Assembly: GCA_018266435.1 (NCBI GenBank)
Contig: JAFEAL010000001.1
Location: forward strand, 62,001 to 126,000
From: Bacteroidota bacterium
GTDB taxonomy: Bacteria > Bacteroidota > Bacteroidia > Cytophagales > Cyclobacteriaceae
Direction of reading: 5' to 3'
Length of the DNA: 64,000 bases
Shown here: positions 23,203-33,405 of the stretch, in pieces
Layout of the letters: each line of letters starts with the position of its first letter
Numbering within the stretch: position 1 is the first letter of the stretch
Notes under the pieces: generated by a model
What the model saw: only the letters and a program-made list of their open reading frames with translations
The model's database searches: none
What the model was told of the DNA's origin: nothing
Made by a program: the position numbers and the translations under genes

Positions 23203-23997
23203 ATGAGCGTTCTCAAAAAAATAGTTGAACACAAAAAAAAAGAAGTTGACCAGGGCAAGAGCCAATACCCTATAAAACTATTGGAGCAAAGTAAATGGTT
23301 TGCCTCACCGGCCGAATCATTAAAAAAACATCTTCGACAAAAAGATAAATCGGGCATCATAGCCGAGTTTAAACGCAAGTCACCATCAAAAGGGGTGATT
23401 AACGACTCTGTTTCTGTAGGGCAAGTTTCTGCCGGCTATGTACAGGCCGGTGCCAGCGCACTTTCAATTTTGACTGATCATAATTTTTTTGGAGGAAGTA
23501 ACGAAGATTTGAGGGAGGCACGAAAAATTAACCAATGCCCCATTTTACGAAAGGATTTTACGATTGATGAATACCAGGTCATAGAGGCGAAATCAACCGG
23601 GGCAGATGCTATTTTACTGATTGCCGCAATTCTTGAACCACAGCAGGTCAGGCAACTTACTGACGTAGCTCATTCAATCGGGCTTGAAGTATTGTTAGAG
23701 GTACATTCAGTAGAAGAGTTGTATCCTCATCTTTTCACTCCCGTTGATTTGATCGGAGTAAACAACCGAAACCTTAATACATTTGAAGTGAATCCGGATA
23801 CATCCAAAAAAATTGCTCCGTTCATACCCGAAGAAGTAATTAAAATTTCGGAAAGTGGCATCAGTAATCCAAAGACTATTGTTGAACTAAAGAGTTACGG
23901 TTTTGAAGGATTTTTGATAGGAGAAAATTTTATGAAGCATATTCAGCCTGAGTTAGCAGCTAAAGAATTTATCAACAAATTAGGTTCACTTCAATGA
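23203..23997 (+). CDS. trpC: indole-3-glycerol-phosphate synthase
   Basis: 264 residues, a (beta/alpha)8 barrel converting CdRP to indole-3-glycerol phosphate. Motifs: IIAEFKRKSPSKG with the catalytic Lys, ILRKDFTIDEYQV, GVNNRNL and ISESGI, and the phosphate loop near GFLIGENFM. It is not fused to TrpF, unlike in E. coli. It lies 9 bp after trpD, and its last codons overlap trpF by 4 bp (ATGA). Confidence 0.97.
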   Translation: MSVLKKIVEHKKKEVDQGKSQYPIKLLEQSKWFASPAESLKKHLRQKDKSGIIAEFKRKSPSKGVINDSVSVGQVSAGYVQAGASALSILTDHNFFGGSNEDLREARKINQCPILRKDFTIDEYQVIEAKSTGADAILLIAAILEPQQVRQLTDVAHSIGLEVLLEVHSVEELYPHLFTPVDLIGVNNRNLNTFEVNPDTSKKIAPFIPEEVIKISESGISNPKTIVELKSYGFEGFLIGENFMKHIQPELAAKEFINKLGSLQ

Positions 23998-24620
23998 ATT
24001 TAAAAATTAAAGTGTGCGGCATGTGCACCTCTAAAAATATTTTAGAGGTAGCTGAGCAGTGTCCGGATTTTATGGGATTTATTTTTTATGAAAAATCGAA
24101 ACGGTTTGTTGGTCATGATTTTGTTATCCCTGATACTTTTCCAGCGTCAGTCAGGCGAGTGGGGGTATTCGTAAATGAATCGGTTGAATTTATTCTCGAA
24201 ACCGTTTCAAAGCACAAACTTGATTTGGTTCAGTTGCATGGAAACGAGCCGGCTTTAGTTTGTAAGAAATTAAAACCCGAAGTAGGAGTAATCAAAGCAT
24301 TTCAGGTAGATGAGAAGTTTGATTTTACAACGACCAGAATGTTTGTGCCGTTTGTAGATTTTTTTCTTTTCGATACAAAAACAGAAACTTATGGAGGTTC
24401 AGGAAAATCATTTGATTGGAACTTGCTGCAGCAATACAACGAAGTTGTTCCGTTTTTTATCAGTGGAGGTATATCGACCCAAAATACCATGAAAATTAAC
24501 GCTATCAGAAGTAATCAATTATTTGCCGTTGATGTGAACAGCGGGGCTGAACTAAGCCCGGGTTTGAAAGACATCCGGTTAATTCAAACGATTAAACAGC
24601 AATTGCAAGCAGTCGCCTGA
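23994..24620 (+). CDS. trpF: phosphoribosylanthranilate isomerase
   Basis: 208 residues, (beta/alpha)8 barrel that isomerises PRA to CdRP. The catalytic Cys8 is in KVCGM (6-10). The family motifs VGVFVN, QLHGNE and the GGSGKSFDW loop follow, and the end has FISGGIS and AVDVNSGAE with the catalytic Asp. It overlaps trpC by 4 bp, so translation is coupled and the two successive enzymes are made in step. Confidence 0.95.
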   Translation: MNLKIKVCGMCTSKNILEVAEQCPDFMGFIFYEKSKRFVGHDFVIPDTFPASVRRVGVFVNESVEFILETVSKHKLDLVQLHGNEPALVCKKLKPEVGVIKAFQVDEKFDFTTTRMFVPFVDFFLFDTKTETYGGSGKSFDWNLLQQYNEVVPFFISGGISTQNTMKINAIRSNQLFAVDVNSGAELSPGLKDIRLIQTIKQQLQAVA

Positions 24621-24644
24621 GATTTTACCACTCACTATTATATT

Positions 24645-25826
24645 ATGAAATACACAATCGATAAAAACGGGTACTACGGAAAATTTGGCGGAGCGTTCAT
24701 TCCTGAAATGCTGCACCCCAATGTGGAGGAACTTCGGTTGAATTATCTATCCATCATTGAATCAGCTGAATTCAAAAAAGAGTTTGATCAGCTTTTAAAA
24801 AACTACGTAGGCAGACCTACGCCACTTTTTTTGGCCGAGCGATTATCTGAAAAGTACCAGGCAAAAATTTATTTAAAACGCGAAGACCTCTGTCATACCG
24901 GGGCACACAAAATCAACAACACCATTGGGCAGATACTTTTAGCCAAGCGCCTGGGTAAGCAAAAAATTATTGCCGAAACAGGTGCCGGCCAGCATGGTGT
25001 AGCCACAGCCACAGTTTGTGCACTCATGGGCATGGAGTGCATCGTGTACATGGGGCAGCTTGATATGGAGCGGCAACGGCCCAATGTAGAACGCATGCGT
25101 ATTCTCGGCACAAAAGTAGTGGCGGCTACTTCGGGAAACATGACCCTGAAAGATGCGACTAATGAAGCCATGCGGCACTGGATCAATCACCCAACTGACA
25201 CGCACTACATCATTGGTTCTGTGGTTGGGCCGCATCCCTATCCGGATATGGTGGCACATTTTCAGTCAGTAATTAGCGAAGAAATAAAAAACCAATTGAC
25301 AGAAGCGATCGGAAATCCCTATCCTGATTATGTGGTGGCTTGTGTGGGTGGTGGCAGTAACGCAGCCGGGGCGTTTTATTATTTTATCGAACATGAGCAC
25401 GTGAACTTAGTTGGTGTTGAAGCTGCCGGTAAAGGAATAGGCACAAGCGAATCAGCCGCCACCACTGCGTTGGGACGAATCGGTATTTTGCACGGAAGCA
25501 AATCGCTGCTCATGCAGACAGATGATGGTCAGGTTATTGAGCCCTATTCCATTTCAGCCGGACTTGATTACCCCGGCATTGGGCCTATGCACGCCCATTT
25601 GTTTGATACCCAACGGGCGCAATTTCTGAATGCTACTGACGATGAAGCCATGAATGCCGGCATTGAGCTGAGCCGGACAGAAGGAATTATTCCTGCCATA
25701 GAAAGCGCTCATGCCATGGCGGTGTTGCCCAAGTTAGACTTGAATACCGATGATGTAGTGGTGGTTAACTTGTCGGGTAGGGGAGACAAAGATTTGGAAA
25801 CCTATATTAAGTGGGGAAGATATTGA
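24645..25826 (+). CDS. trpB: tryptophan synthase beta chain
   Basis: 393 residues, PLP enzyme that joins indole and serine. The PLP lysine is Lys89 in [10 protein letters not shown]; the phosphate loop is [10 protein letters not shown]; the stretch [12 protein letters not shown] and the C-terminal [12 protein letters not shown] are typical of the TrpB1 class that forms a complex with TrpA. It is cytosolic. It lies 24 bp after trpF and is followed by trpA after 61 bp. Confidence 0.98.
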   Translation: MKYTIDKNGYYGKFGGAFIPEMLHPNVEELRLNYLSIIESAEFKKEFDQLLKNYVGRPTPLFLAERLSEKYQAKIYLKREDLCHTGAHKINNTIGQILLAKRLGKQKIIAETGAGQHGVATATVCALMGMECIVYMGQLDMERQRPNVERMRILGTKVVAATSGNMTLKDATNEAMRHWINHPTDTHYIIGSVVGPHPYPDMVAHFQSVISEEIKNQLTEAIGNPYPDYVVACVGGGSNAAGAFYYFIEHEHVNLVGVEAAGKGIGTSESAATTALGRIGILHGSKSLLMQTDDGQVIEPYSISAGLDYPGIGPMHAHLFDTQRAQFLNATDDEAMNAGIELSRTEGIIPAIESAHAMAVLPKLDLNTDDVVVVNLSGRGDKDLETYIKWGRY

Positions 25827-25887
25827 TTGTGATGATTGACTTTATAAGTAAGCATTTGTGTGACTACAATTCAAACTTTTTTAAAAA

Positions 25888-26661
25888 ATGAATCGAATTA
25901 AAGAGCTGTTCGGGCAAAATAAAAAAAATATTCTTTCAGTATTCTACACGGCAGGCTTTCCAAATTTGAATGACACCGTCTCTATAGCTGTTGACTTGGA
26001 GAAGGCAGGTGTAGAGATGATTGAAATCGGAATTCCATTTTCCGATCCGGTGGCCGATGGCCCGGTTATTCAGCAAAGCAACAAAGCGGCATTAGATAAT
26101 GGTATGAACCTGAAATTATTATTGAGCCAAGTCAGGGAAATACGAAAGACGGTAAAGTTGCCGATTATTTTGATGGGTTACCTTAACCCTGTATTGCAGT
26201 ATGGGGTAGAGAAATTTTGCAACGAAGCACGCGAGTCGGGGATTGATGGTTTAATCTTGCCCGATCTTCCGTTGAGGGAGTATGAAACAGAATACAAATC
26301 TTTTTTTGAGGCTAACAATTTGCTTAATGTTTTTCTGATTTCGCCAACTACCTCAGAGCAACGCATTCGCACGATCGATCGTCTGTCGGATGGATTTATT
26401 TATGCGGTATCAGCCTCCAGTACCACAGGAACAAAGAATGGTTTTTCACTTGAACAAGAGCAGTATTTTAAAAAACTCTGCAACTTAAATTTAAAGAACC
26501 CGTTATTGATTGGCTTCGGCATTTCAAACCGGGAGACGTTTTTAAAAGCATGTGAGCACAGTACAGGGGCTATTGTCGGTAGTGCGTTTATCACTTTGCT
26601 GAAAGAATCTCATTCATTGACGAGCGGTATTCATGATTTTGTCAAGTCATTGAAGGGTTAA
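25888..26661 (+). CDS. trpA: tryptophan synthase alpha chain
   Basis: 257 residues, barrel that cleaves indole-3-glycerol phosphate and passes indole to TrpB. Catalytic Glu46 (MIEIGIPFSD) and Asp57 (PVADGP) are both present; the phosphate loop GFGISN and VGSAFI follow. It is the last trp gene. No terminator with a T-tract is visible in the 101 bp that follow before the ABC ATPase gene, so read-through is possible. Confidence 0.97.
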   Translation: MNRIKELFGQNKKNILSVFYTAGFPNLNDTVSIAVDLEKAGVEMIEIGIPFSDPVADGPVIQQSNKAALDNGMNLKLLLSQVREIRKTVKLPIILMGYLNPVLQYGVEKFCNEARESGIDGLILPDLPLREYETEYKSFFEANNLLNVFLISPTTSEQRIRTIDRLSDGFIYAVSASSTTGTKNGFSLEQEQYFKKLCNLNLKNPLLIGFGISNRETFLKACEHSTGAIVGSAFITLLKESHSLTSGIHDFVKSLKG

Positions 26662-26762
26662 CAATAACAGGATACAATAAATCGTAACACTAACCGACCA
26701 TCAAAATAATTCTCTGAAACATTTTCAAAGGATTACCGATTATTGTAGTCAAATATTCTTTC

Positions 26763-27455
26763 ATGCCCGACATAGTTCTCCAAGTTGAACAACTCACCAA
26801 AACCTATTCATCGGCAGATAAAAAGCTTACTGTTCTTGAAAACGTATCTTTTCAAGCCGAGCAAGGAACAAGCCTCGCCATCATCGGCCCCAGCGGCAGC
26901 GGCAAAACTACATTGCTTGGCCTCTGTGCCGGTCTGGACGTGCCCACCAGCGGAACGATTTCATTGATGGGTTTTAAACTCAATGCTATGAGCGAAGACG
27001 ACCGCGCGTATGTGCGCAATCAGTTTGTGGGTTTTGTATTTCAAAATTTTCAGTTGCTGGCTACACTCACGGCACTCGAAAATGTAATGGTGCCGCTCGA
27101 ACTTCGGGGTGAAAGAAATGTGTCGTCCAAAGCAAAAGATTTATTAGATCGCGTTGGGTTATCGGATAGGCTAAATCATTTCCCTTCGCAATTATCGGGA
27201 GGGGAGCAACAACGCGTGGCTATTGCCCGGGCATTTATTGCTTCACCACGCATATTGTTTGCCGATGAACCAACCGGCAATCTGGATGAAGAAAACGCAC
27301 AACAGATTACTAATCTTCTTTTTGAAATGAATCGGCAGGAAAAAACTACACTGATTTTAGTTACGCATAATTTAGAACTGGCACAGAAAACCCAGCGCAT
27401 CCTTCAAATGAAAGGTGGGCACCTCATTCAAGATTCAAAACTGAACCATTTATAA
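26763..27455 (+). CDS. ABC transporter ATP-binding protein, MacB/LolD-type
   Basis: 230 residues. Walker A GPSGSGKT (42-49), Q-loop Gln94, signature LSGGEQQ (144-150), Walker B ILFADEP (164-170) and a switch His in LVTHNLE. The sequence belongs to the LolD/FtsE/YbbA group that powers FtsX-type permeases and works on lipoproteins or other envelope molecules rather than import. It lies 35 bp before the large permease gene, its partner. It has no signal and acts at the inner side of the membrane. Confidence 0.93.
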   Translation: MPDIVLQVEQLTKTYSSADKKLTVLENVSFQAEQGTSLAIIGPSGSGKTTLLGLCAGLDVPTSGTISLMGFKLNAMSEDDRAYVRNQFVGFVFQNFQLLATLTALENVMVPLELRGERNVSSKAKDLLDRVGLSDRLNHFPSQLSGGEQQRVAIARAFIASPRILFADEPTGNLDEENAQQITNLLFEMNRQEKTTLILVTHNLELAQKTQRILQMKGGHLIQDSKLNHL

Positions 27456-27490
27456 ACATTGAATTATTGGTCTTGATTTTTTGAATTGAC

Positions 27491-30058
27491 ATGATCGAAT
27501 ATATCATCAAGCTGAAACGTAAAACCAAATTTACCCTTCTCGATGGGTGGATGTGGCGTATGGCCTGGCGCGATGGTCGTCATAATTTCTCAAGGTTATT
27601 CCTGTTTATGTCTTCGCTGGTTACAGGCATAGCTGCTGTAGTGGCAATCAGCTCACTCAATTATTCTTTGCAAGATGAGTTGGATCAAAACACTAAAGAA
27701 CTGGTGGGAGCCGATTTAGTGATTACCGGAAATAAAAAAATGGATTCAACCTGGTGGACTTTTTTATCCAAAGCAAATGTACAAATAGCACGCGATGCTG
27801 ATCTTGCTTCAATGGCTTTATTTCTAAACACCGGTAAGTCACGGTTAGTGCAGGTTACCGGAATGGAAGGAACATTCCCCTTCTACGGTCAACTGGAGAC
27901 ACAGCCTGCAGACGCTTACTCTAGAATCCAATCGGGCGACTATGTCATGCTGGATGATGCGCTTGCCCGCCAGTACGAAATTAGTTCAGATGACTCGGTC
28001 AGACTTGGTAACAAAAAATTTGTTGTAGCCGGTGTAGTTACAAAAATGCCAGGCAGTGGCGCACTGGCTGCTACCATTGCCCCTTCGGTTTATATTTCTA
28101 TGAAATCGCTGGCCGAAACGGGCCTGATTCAATTTGGCAGCCGGGTGAATTACAATATTTATGTAAAAACAATATCTGATAAGGAAACCGAAAAATTGAT
28201 TGAAAAGATAAAACCACTGGCTAAGAAACTGGGCAACGGGCTTGAAACGGTGGAAGGAAGAAAAGAAAACTTAGGAGAAAGTTTTAAATCAGTTTACCGG
28301 TTTTTTTCATTGTTGGCGTTTGTAGCATTAATTCTCGGCTGCATAGGTGTAGCCAGTTCGGTTCATATTTACGCAAGAGAAAAGCGAGATGAGGTAGCCA
28401 TGCTACGCTGTATTGGTTTATCAGGCTGGCAGGCTTTTACTATTTATTTTATTCAGGTGTTTGTGTTAGGTGTGATTGGGTGTTTTATTGGCGCATTATT
28501 GGGTGCGGGTATTCATCAATTTATTCCGGTAGTGTTCAAAGACTACTTGCCAGGCAATGCCGAGTTTCTGCTCTCATGGCGGGCAATGGTTGAGGGAATT
28601 TCGATTGGTATAATTGTTTCAATTTTGTTTACCGTTTTGCCGTTGGTATCTGTTCGCTTTGTTCCTCCGCTTACAGTGCTACGTGCTGATTTTATTCCCG
28701 GTAAAGTTTTTTCCAAAACTCGCCTGGTCGTTATTTTTTTGATTATCCTTTTTCCTGTTTTTACGGCTGCTTATCAAACTAAAAATATTCTGACCGGTGT
28801 GTTTTTTTCTTTAGGCATTGCAGTTGCGCTGGGCGGTCTTGTGCTGGTGGCAAACGGTTTACTTTATTTAATCAGAAAATTTTTTCCGTCACGTGCTTCA
28901 TTTTCTTGGCGTCATGCACTCTCAAATTTATATCGGCCCAATAACCAGACACGTTTGCTCATGGTAGCCATTGGCTTGGGTACATTTATTATTTCAGTAT
29001 TGAATATCATTCAGGCGAGTTTGCTGAATCAGGTTGAGTACAAAGGGAATAAAAACCAATCCAATACTATTTTATTTGATATTCAGCCTGGCCAGAAAGA
29101 AGGAGTAGTAAAATTGATTAACGAACAGCATATAAAAATGAATCAACTGGTGCCGATTATCACGTGCCGGCTGAAAGAATTGAAAGGTAGAAGCGTAGAA
29201 GATATTCAAAAAGACACCATCTCCATTCCCGAATGGGCCCTTACAAGAGAATACCGGGTAACCTACCGCGACAGCCTGACCGCATCAGAGAAATTAATTA
29301 AAGGCAAGCTTCATCATTTTGATAATGACAAAAAAGATTCAGTGTTTGTTACCATCTCTGAACGGATGCAGGAGACCCTGCGTGTGGACATTGGCGACTC
29401 GCTGGTGTTTGATGTGCAGGGGGTGTTAATAAAAGTATTTATTTCAGGTATTCGCAAGGTAGAGTGGCCTAAAGATCCGCCCAATTTTATTTTTGTTTTC
29501 CCCGCAAAGGTACTGGAACAAGCCCCGCAGATTTGGGTGGTAGCGACCCGTATTGACGAGGCACAGAAAGCAGCAAAATTTCAACAGGAATTAGTCATTA
29601 ACTTTCCAAATGTATCGCTGATTGACTTGCGGCTCGTGCTCAGCACGGTTAATGAACTCTTCGAGAGAATTGCCTTGGTTGTGCGTTTTCTGGCTATGTT
29701 CAGCATTATCACCGGATTGGTGGTATTGGCCGGAGCAGTGATCAACAGTAAATATGTGCGCAGCAAAGAAAATGTATTGCTCCGCACGGTAGGTGCGCGC
29801 ACGAAACAAATCGTAAATATCACATTGATTGAATACGGATACCTCGGGTTATTCAGTTCACTTACGGCATTGATTCTTTCGCTGGGCGGAGGTTGGCTGC
29901 TGACCAAATTTTTCTTTGATGTGCAATTAGCCGCCAATTATACCGAGTTGCTGTTGATCTGCATTGGCGTACTTGTACTCACGGTTTTTATTGGTTGGTT
30001 TAATTCGCGCGAGGTGATCAATACCTCACCACTGCAGGCGTTAAGGAAGAGTGATTAA
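27491..30058 (+). CDS. ABC transporter permease with two FtsX domains (YbbP-like)
   Basis: 855 residues. A first membrane helix (about 33-60) is followed by a large extracytoplasmic MacB-like region, an FtsX domain (about 270-400), two more helices, a second extracytoplasmic region (about 510-720) and a second FtsX domain (about 730-855, ending NTSPLQALRKSD). This double layout is that of YbbP. With the ATPase just upstream it forms a type VII-like mechanotransmission ABC system, which moves substrates from the inner-membrane outer face onward. The cargo is not known. No thioesterase tesA-like gene adjoins it, unlike in E. coli. Confidence 0.88.
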   Translation: MIEYIIKLKRKTKFTLLDGWMWRMAWRDGRHNFSRLFLFMSSLVTGIAAVVAISSLNYSLQDELDQNTKELVGADLVITGNKKMDSTWWTFLSKANVQIARDADLASMALFLNTGKSRLVQVTGMEGTFPFYGQLETQPADAYSRIQSGDYVMLDDALARQYEISSDDSVRLGNKKFVVAGVVTKMPGSGALAATIAPSVYISMKSLAETGLIQFGSRVNYNIYVKTISDKETEKLIEKIKPLAKKLGNGLETVEGRKENLGESFKSVYRFFSLLAFVALILGCIGVASSVHIYAREKRDEVAMLRCIGLSGWQAFTIYFIQVFVLGVIGCFIGALLGAGIHQFIPVVFKDYLPGNAEFLLSWRAMVEGISIGIIVSILFTVLPLVSVRFVPPLTVLRADFIPGKVFSKTRLVVIFLIILFPVFTAAYQTKNILTGVFFSLGIAVALGGLVLVANGLLYLIRKFFPSRASFSWRHALSNLYRPNNQTRLLMVAIGLGTFIISVLNIIQASLLNQVEYKGNKNQSNTILFDIQPGQKEGVVKLINEQHIKMNQLVPIITCRLKELKGRSVEDIQKDTISIPEWALTREYRVTYRDSLTASEKLIKGKLHHFDNDKKDSVFVTISERMQETLRVDIGDSLVFDVQGVLIKVFISGIRKVEWPKDPPNFIFVFPAKVLEQAPQIWVVATRIDEAQKAAKFQQELVINFPNVSLIDLRLVLSTVNELFERIALVVRFLAMFSIITGLVVLAGAVINSKYVRSKENVLLRTVGARTKQIVNITLIEYGYLGLFSSLTALILSLGGGWLLTKFFFDVQLAANYTELLLICIGVLVLTVFIGWFNSREVINTSPLQALRKSD

Positions 30059-30071
30059 CTGATTATTTAAA

Positions 30072-30569
30072 ATGTACCCCAGGCGATCAACTCAATTCAC
30101 GGCAACTCTTGATCGTATTGGCATCAATCCATTCATTTATGTTCCGGGCAAAATTTTGAAAATCTTGTTTAAACAAGCTCGAAAAGACAAAGGGCACATA
30201 CCGGTATGCGGGCTTGTAAACGGCAATCCGTATCGCCAAACGTTGGTTAAGTATAGTGGTGCTTGGCGATTATATATCAATACCTCCATGTTGAAAAATT
30301 CACCTAAACGCATTGGCGAGCAGATAACGATTTCAGTAGAATACGATCCTTCTGACCGCACAATAAAACCTCATCCTGAATGGACCCAATCATTGCGCCA
30401 GAACCGAGATGCTAAGAAAGTGTTTGATTCACTTTCACCATCACGAAGAAAGGAAATTGTGCGTTACATTTCGTCCTTAAAATCTCAAGCGAGTATTAAC
30501 CGAAACGTAGCCCGTGCCATTAATTACCTGTTGGGAAACGGAAGTTTTGTCGGGCGAAACAAAGTATAA
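30072..30569 (+). CDS. DUF1905 / YdeI-OmpD-associated domain protein
   Basis: 165 residues. The N-terminal part (about 8-95) is a DUF1905-type beta-barrel (FTATLDRIGINPFIYVPGKI); the C-terminal 60 residues (SLSPSRRKEIVRYISSLKSQ, followed by ASINRNVARAI) match the YdeI/OmpD-associated helical domain. Such proteins have been linked to bacteriocin protection and antibiotic stress, but their biochemistry is unknown. It has no signal peptide. It begins 13 bp after the permease and is probably co-transcribed; it faces pyrE tail to tail. Confidence 0.8.
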   Translation: MYPRRSTQFTATLDRIGINPFIYVPGKILKILFKQARKDKGHIPVCGLVNGNPYRQTLVKYSGAWRLYINTSMLKNSPKRIGEQITISVEYDPSDRTIKPHPEWTQSLRQNRDAKKVFDSLSPSRRKEIVRYISSLKSQASINRNVARAINYLLGNGSFVGRNKV

Positions 30570-30584
30570 CAACAAGTGCGGTTC

Positions 30585-31232
30585 TTACCTCCAGTTAGCC
30601 GGATCAACGCGCCAGCTTTTCAGGTGTTCGATTTGGTTTTCATCAACGTAACTTTTGTACACCGCTTCGAGAATCAGGAAACTAAAATTGCTGAGGCATA
30701 CCAACGGCACACGTGCTTGCTCAAATGCTTTTTCTGAAATATCAAACCCGTACGTAAAAATTGCGGCCATACCGATTACGTCAAATCCGGCTTCGCGCAT
30801 GGCCTGAGCAGCTTTCAGTGAACTGCCTCCCGTTGAAACCAAGTCTTCGACTAAAACGGCTTTTTTTCCAGGGTCTATTTTCCCTTCAATCATGTTTCCC
30901 ATGCCGTGATCTTTGGCTTTGGGCCTGACATAAACAAACGGTATCCCCAAAAGGTCAGCCACCAGCGCACCATGGGGGATTCCGGCCGTGGCTACTCCTG
31001 CAATTACCTGAACCTCGGGATAATTTTTTCTGATCACGTGCGCTAACGATTGTTTTATATAATTTCTGATTTCCGGATAGGAGAGTGCGAGCCGGTTGTC
31101 GCAATAGATTGGCGATTTCCACCCTGAGCTCCACGTGAACGGATGGGTTACATTCAATTTAATGGCCTGAATTTCGAGTAGTTTAGCGGCTACAGCCTCA
31201 GCTGTAGTTTCTTCAATGGTAACGGTAGGCAT
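30585..31232 (-). CDS. pyrE: orotate phosphoribosyltransferase
   Basis: I use the ATG at 31232 (215 residues). The frame is open to 31265, and an ATG at 31241 is also possible, but family members begin close to TAEAVAAKLLEIQAIKLN. It converts orotate and PRPP to OMP in pyrimidine synthesis. Motifs: FTWSSGWKSPIYCDNRLALS near the N-terminus and the PRPP loop VLVEDLVSTGGSS. It is cytosolic. It diverges from a Nudix gene upstream. Confidence 0.95.
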   Translation of the reverse strand: MPTVTIEETTAEAVAAKLLEIQAIKLNVTHPFTWSSGWKSPIYCDNRLALSYPEIRNYIKQSLAHVIRKNYPEVQVIAGVATAGIPHGALVADLLGIPFVYVRPKAKDHGMGNMIEGKIDPGKKAVLVEDLVSTGGSSLKAAQAMREAGFDVIGMAAIFTYGFDISEKAFEQARVPLVCLSNFSFLILEAVYKSYVDENQIEHLKSWRVDPANWR

Positions 31233-31319
31233 GATGAGCATAATTTGAGCTGCCAAATAAATCAATTTTATTACATGACTATTGGATGAATGAAAATATT
31301 TTATGTTTTTGCATGCACC

Positions 31320-32000
31320 ATGAATTTGTTTGTTAATGACATTCCGGTAAAAATACTCAAACCGGGTACCCGGCCTGATGACGGCACCTACAATGCAGAG
31401 ATTAATGCAGCCTCAGAAGCGGTAACGAAAGCCAAGTTGATCAACCATTTGTGGGTGAGTAAGGCAAGTGTAATGGATCTGGATCTGATTTTAGACCTGA
31501 TCAACTCCAATGTGCCCATACATTTGTTGTCGCTGGTTATTACAGTAAAAGATTATGCCGGAGCAAAAAATTTTATCCGAAAGAAATTCAAAGTAGTAAA
31601 GGCGGCCGGAGGCCTGGTATTGAAGAAGGATAAAATGCTGATGATTTACCGCCTGAAGAAATGGGATTTACCTAAAGGAAAAAAAGAAAGTAACGAAACC
31701 TATAAAGAAACTGCCGTACGCGAAGTGGAAGAAGAATGTGGCATAGAGGTGAGACTCGGAAAAAGGATAGGCACCACCTGGCATACCTACACGATGAATA
31801 AAAGCAACATGATCAAGAAAACACGGTGGTATAAAATGGAATTGGTCAGCGATGCAAAAATGCGCCCGGCTACGGAAGAAGACATTGAAGAACTACGGTG
31901 GATGACCCAAAAGGAAGTGTACCATGCTCTCGAAAACTCTTACCGCTCCATCCGTTTTGTATTTGAAGAATTTTATCGCAAAAGAAAAATAAAAAGCTAA
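31320..32000 (+). CDS. Nudix hydrolase with an extra N-terminal domain
   Basis: I prefer the ATG at 31320 (226 residues; the frame opens at 31290) because MNLFVNDIPVKIL is the natural domain start. Residues 1-90 are an uncharacterised domain. The Nudix domain follows: LPKGKKESNETYKETAVREV runs into EEECGIE, so G-x5-E, R-E and EE are all there. Substrate cannot be told; similar proteins are often called (di)nucleotide or phosphorylated-metabolite hydrolases. Its stop overlaps the coaD stop by 4 bp from the other strand. Confidence 0.8.
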   Translation: MNLFVNDIPVKILKPGTRPDDGTYNAEINAASEAVTKAKLINHLWVSKASVMDLDLILDLINSNVPIHLLSLVITVKDYAGAKNFIRKKFKVVKAAGGLVLKKDKMLMIYRLKKWDLPKGKKESNETYKETAVREVEEECGIEVRLGKRIGTTWHTYTMNKSNMIKKTRWYKMELVSDAKMRPATEEDIEELRWMTQKEVYHALENSYRSIRFVFEEFYRKRKIKS

Positions 32001-32452
32001 AGCCGGTAAGGAAGCAAAGCCGAAACATCGCCATGATAACGGTGCACTTCGCGAATAATAGAAGAATTAATTGAGGCAAACTGGGGCGAAGTGATAAGAA
32101 AAACCGACTCCAGTTCGGTATTCAAGTGCTTATTTACCTGGGCAATGCTATTCTCATATTCAAAATCAGTAGTGTTGCGCAATCCCCGCAATAAATAATT
32201 AGCACCTTTTTTTTTGGCAAACCCGGCCGTTAACTCGGCATAGGTTTGCACGGTAATTCTTGGTTGGTTTTTAAATGTTTCCTGTATCTTAGAAACCATC
32301 AGCTCTATCGGAAAGTAACGTTGGGTTTTACCACTGTTGTACCCAATGGCGATGATGATCTCATCAAACAGTTGTAATCCGCGCAACACAATATCTTCGT
32401 GCCCTTTGGTAAAAGGATCAAATGAACCGGGAAAAAGGGCAATTTTTTTCAT
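31997..32452 (-). CDS. coaD: phosphopantetheine adenylyltransferase
   Basis: 151 residues, the usual length. The nucleotidyltransferase motif is FPGSFDPFTKGH (His18), and the second motif LITSPQFASINSSIIRE corresponds to the IS-S-RE signature. It makes dephospho-CoA from phosphopantetheine and ATP in the cytosol. Its ATG overlaps the end of the DUF3822 gene by 4 bp, an order kept widely in Bacteroidota. Confidence 0.97.
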   Translation of the reverse strand: MKKIALFPGSFDPFTKGHEDIVLRGLQLFDEIIIAIGYNSGKTQRYFPIELMVSKIQETFKNQPRITVQTYAELTAGFAKKKGANYLLRGLRNTTDFEYENSIAQVNKHLNTELESVFLITSPQFASINSSIIREVHRYHGDVSALLPYRL

Positions 32453-33336
32453 GAATTATTCAGCAGGCTGAGCGAGTATAGGTCAAAAAAATGATGTTCT
32501 TGAATTTCGTCAAACAAATAATTGAACTTGAGGTGTTTGGGGCGCTCACCAAAAACAACGTTGGGAATGTATTTGATAAATTCAGCATAGTGAGGCGAAT
32601 TTTTGCCGATGTACCCCCAAAGCACTATTTCACTGCTTTGCTGATCCATGTTCAGCCCCTTTAATACCAGCATGATGCATTTTACGTAATCTGAAAATTG
32701 TTTGATAGGAAACTGATTGTAGTAGTTCAATTTGCCAGAACTGGCAGAAAGAATGTGCAGCTTGAACCGGTCGATATAAATATAAAGCGTGTGGGATGTA
32801 TTTTTAGTCTGTTGCAATACGCCTTCAATCAAAACCGTACTTTGATGGTAAAAATGAACTGAAGTATTTTGGTAGAGTTCGCTTAGCCAATCATACAAGT
32901 CTTGCTGCACGGCAAAAACAGTTACCGCACCAATACCCTTATTTTGACAGAACAATACTTTTTCCTGGCTATTGAAAGATGCATTTAGTTTTAGGTAGTC
33001 ACTGGATTTACTTTCTTCAAAAAATGCGTCAGGCACTTGACAGAATTTATTGTTCTTGATCCCGATCTTTACTTCTTTCCAAAAGCCTGCACCGAGCATT
33101 GCATGGCTTTCAAAGAGTTCCTTCAGGGCAACCAGCAATTCTTGGTGTGATTGCACATTGCCCATGGCATAATCTTCCAATAGCAATAGCCTGTTTTCTG
33201 CAGTGTTAATGACAGCTACCTGAAAATCTTTGGGACCAGTTTGAATAATTAAATCATACAAATGCAGATTTTCTTCATCCAAACGGTCATCTTTTACCCG
33301 TTTGATTAGCTTATACGATGAAGAAGTTGGTTGCAA
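32449..33336 (-). CDS. DUF3822 family protein
   Basis: 295 residues, a Bacteroidota family of unknown function. The fold looks like the actin/ASKHA group: two similar halves with short strands such as TLYIYIDRFKLHILSASSGK and IVLWGYIG. No catalytic motif can be named. It is coupled to coaD by a 4-bp overlap. The constant neighbourhood with coaD in this phylum suggests a housekeeping role, but this is inference. Confidence 0.78.
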   Translation of the reverse strand: MQPTSSSYKLIKRVKDDRLDEENLHLYDLIIQTGPKDFQVAVINTAENRLLLLEDYAMGNVQSHQELLVALKELFESHAMLGAGFWKEVKIGIKNNKFCQVPDAFFEESKSSDYLKLNASFNSQEKVLFCQNKGIGAVTVFAVQQDLYDWLSELYQNTSVHFYHQSTVLIEGVLQQTKNTSHTLYIYIDRFKLHILSASSGKLNYYNQFPIKQFSDYVKCIMLVLKGLNMDQQSSEIVLWGYIGKNSPHYAEFIKYIPNVVFGERPKHLKFNYLFDEIQEHHFFDLYSLSLLNNS

Positions 33337-33405
33337 GTCAATGGGTTTAGGTATGTCGGGTTATACATTGCAAGTATAAAAATTTTTTTGCTGCGAAAGA
33401 GGTAT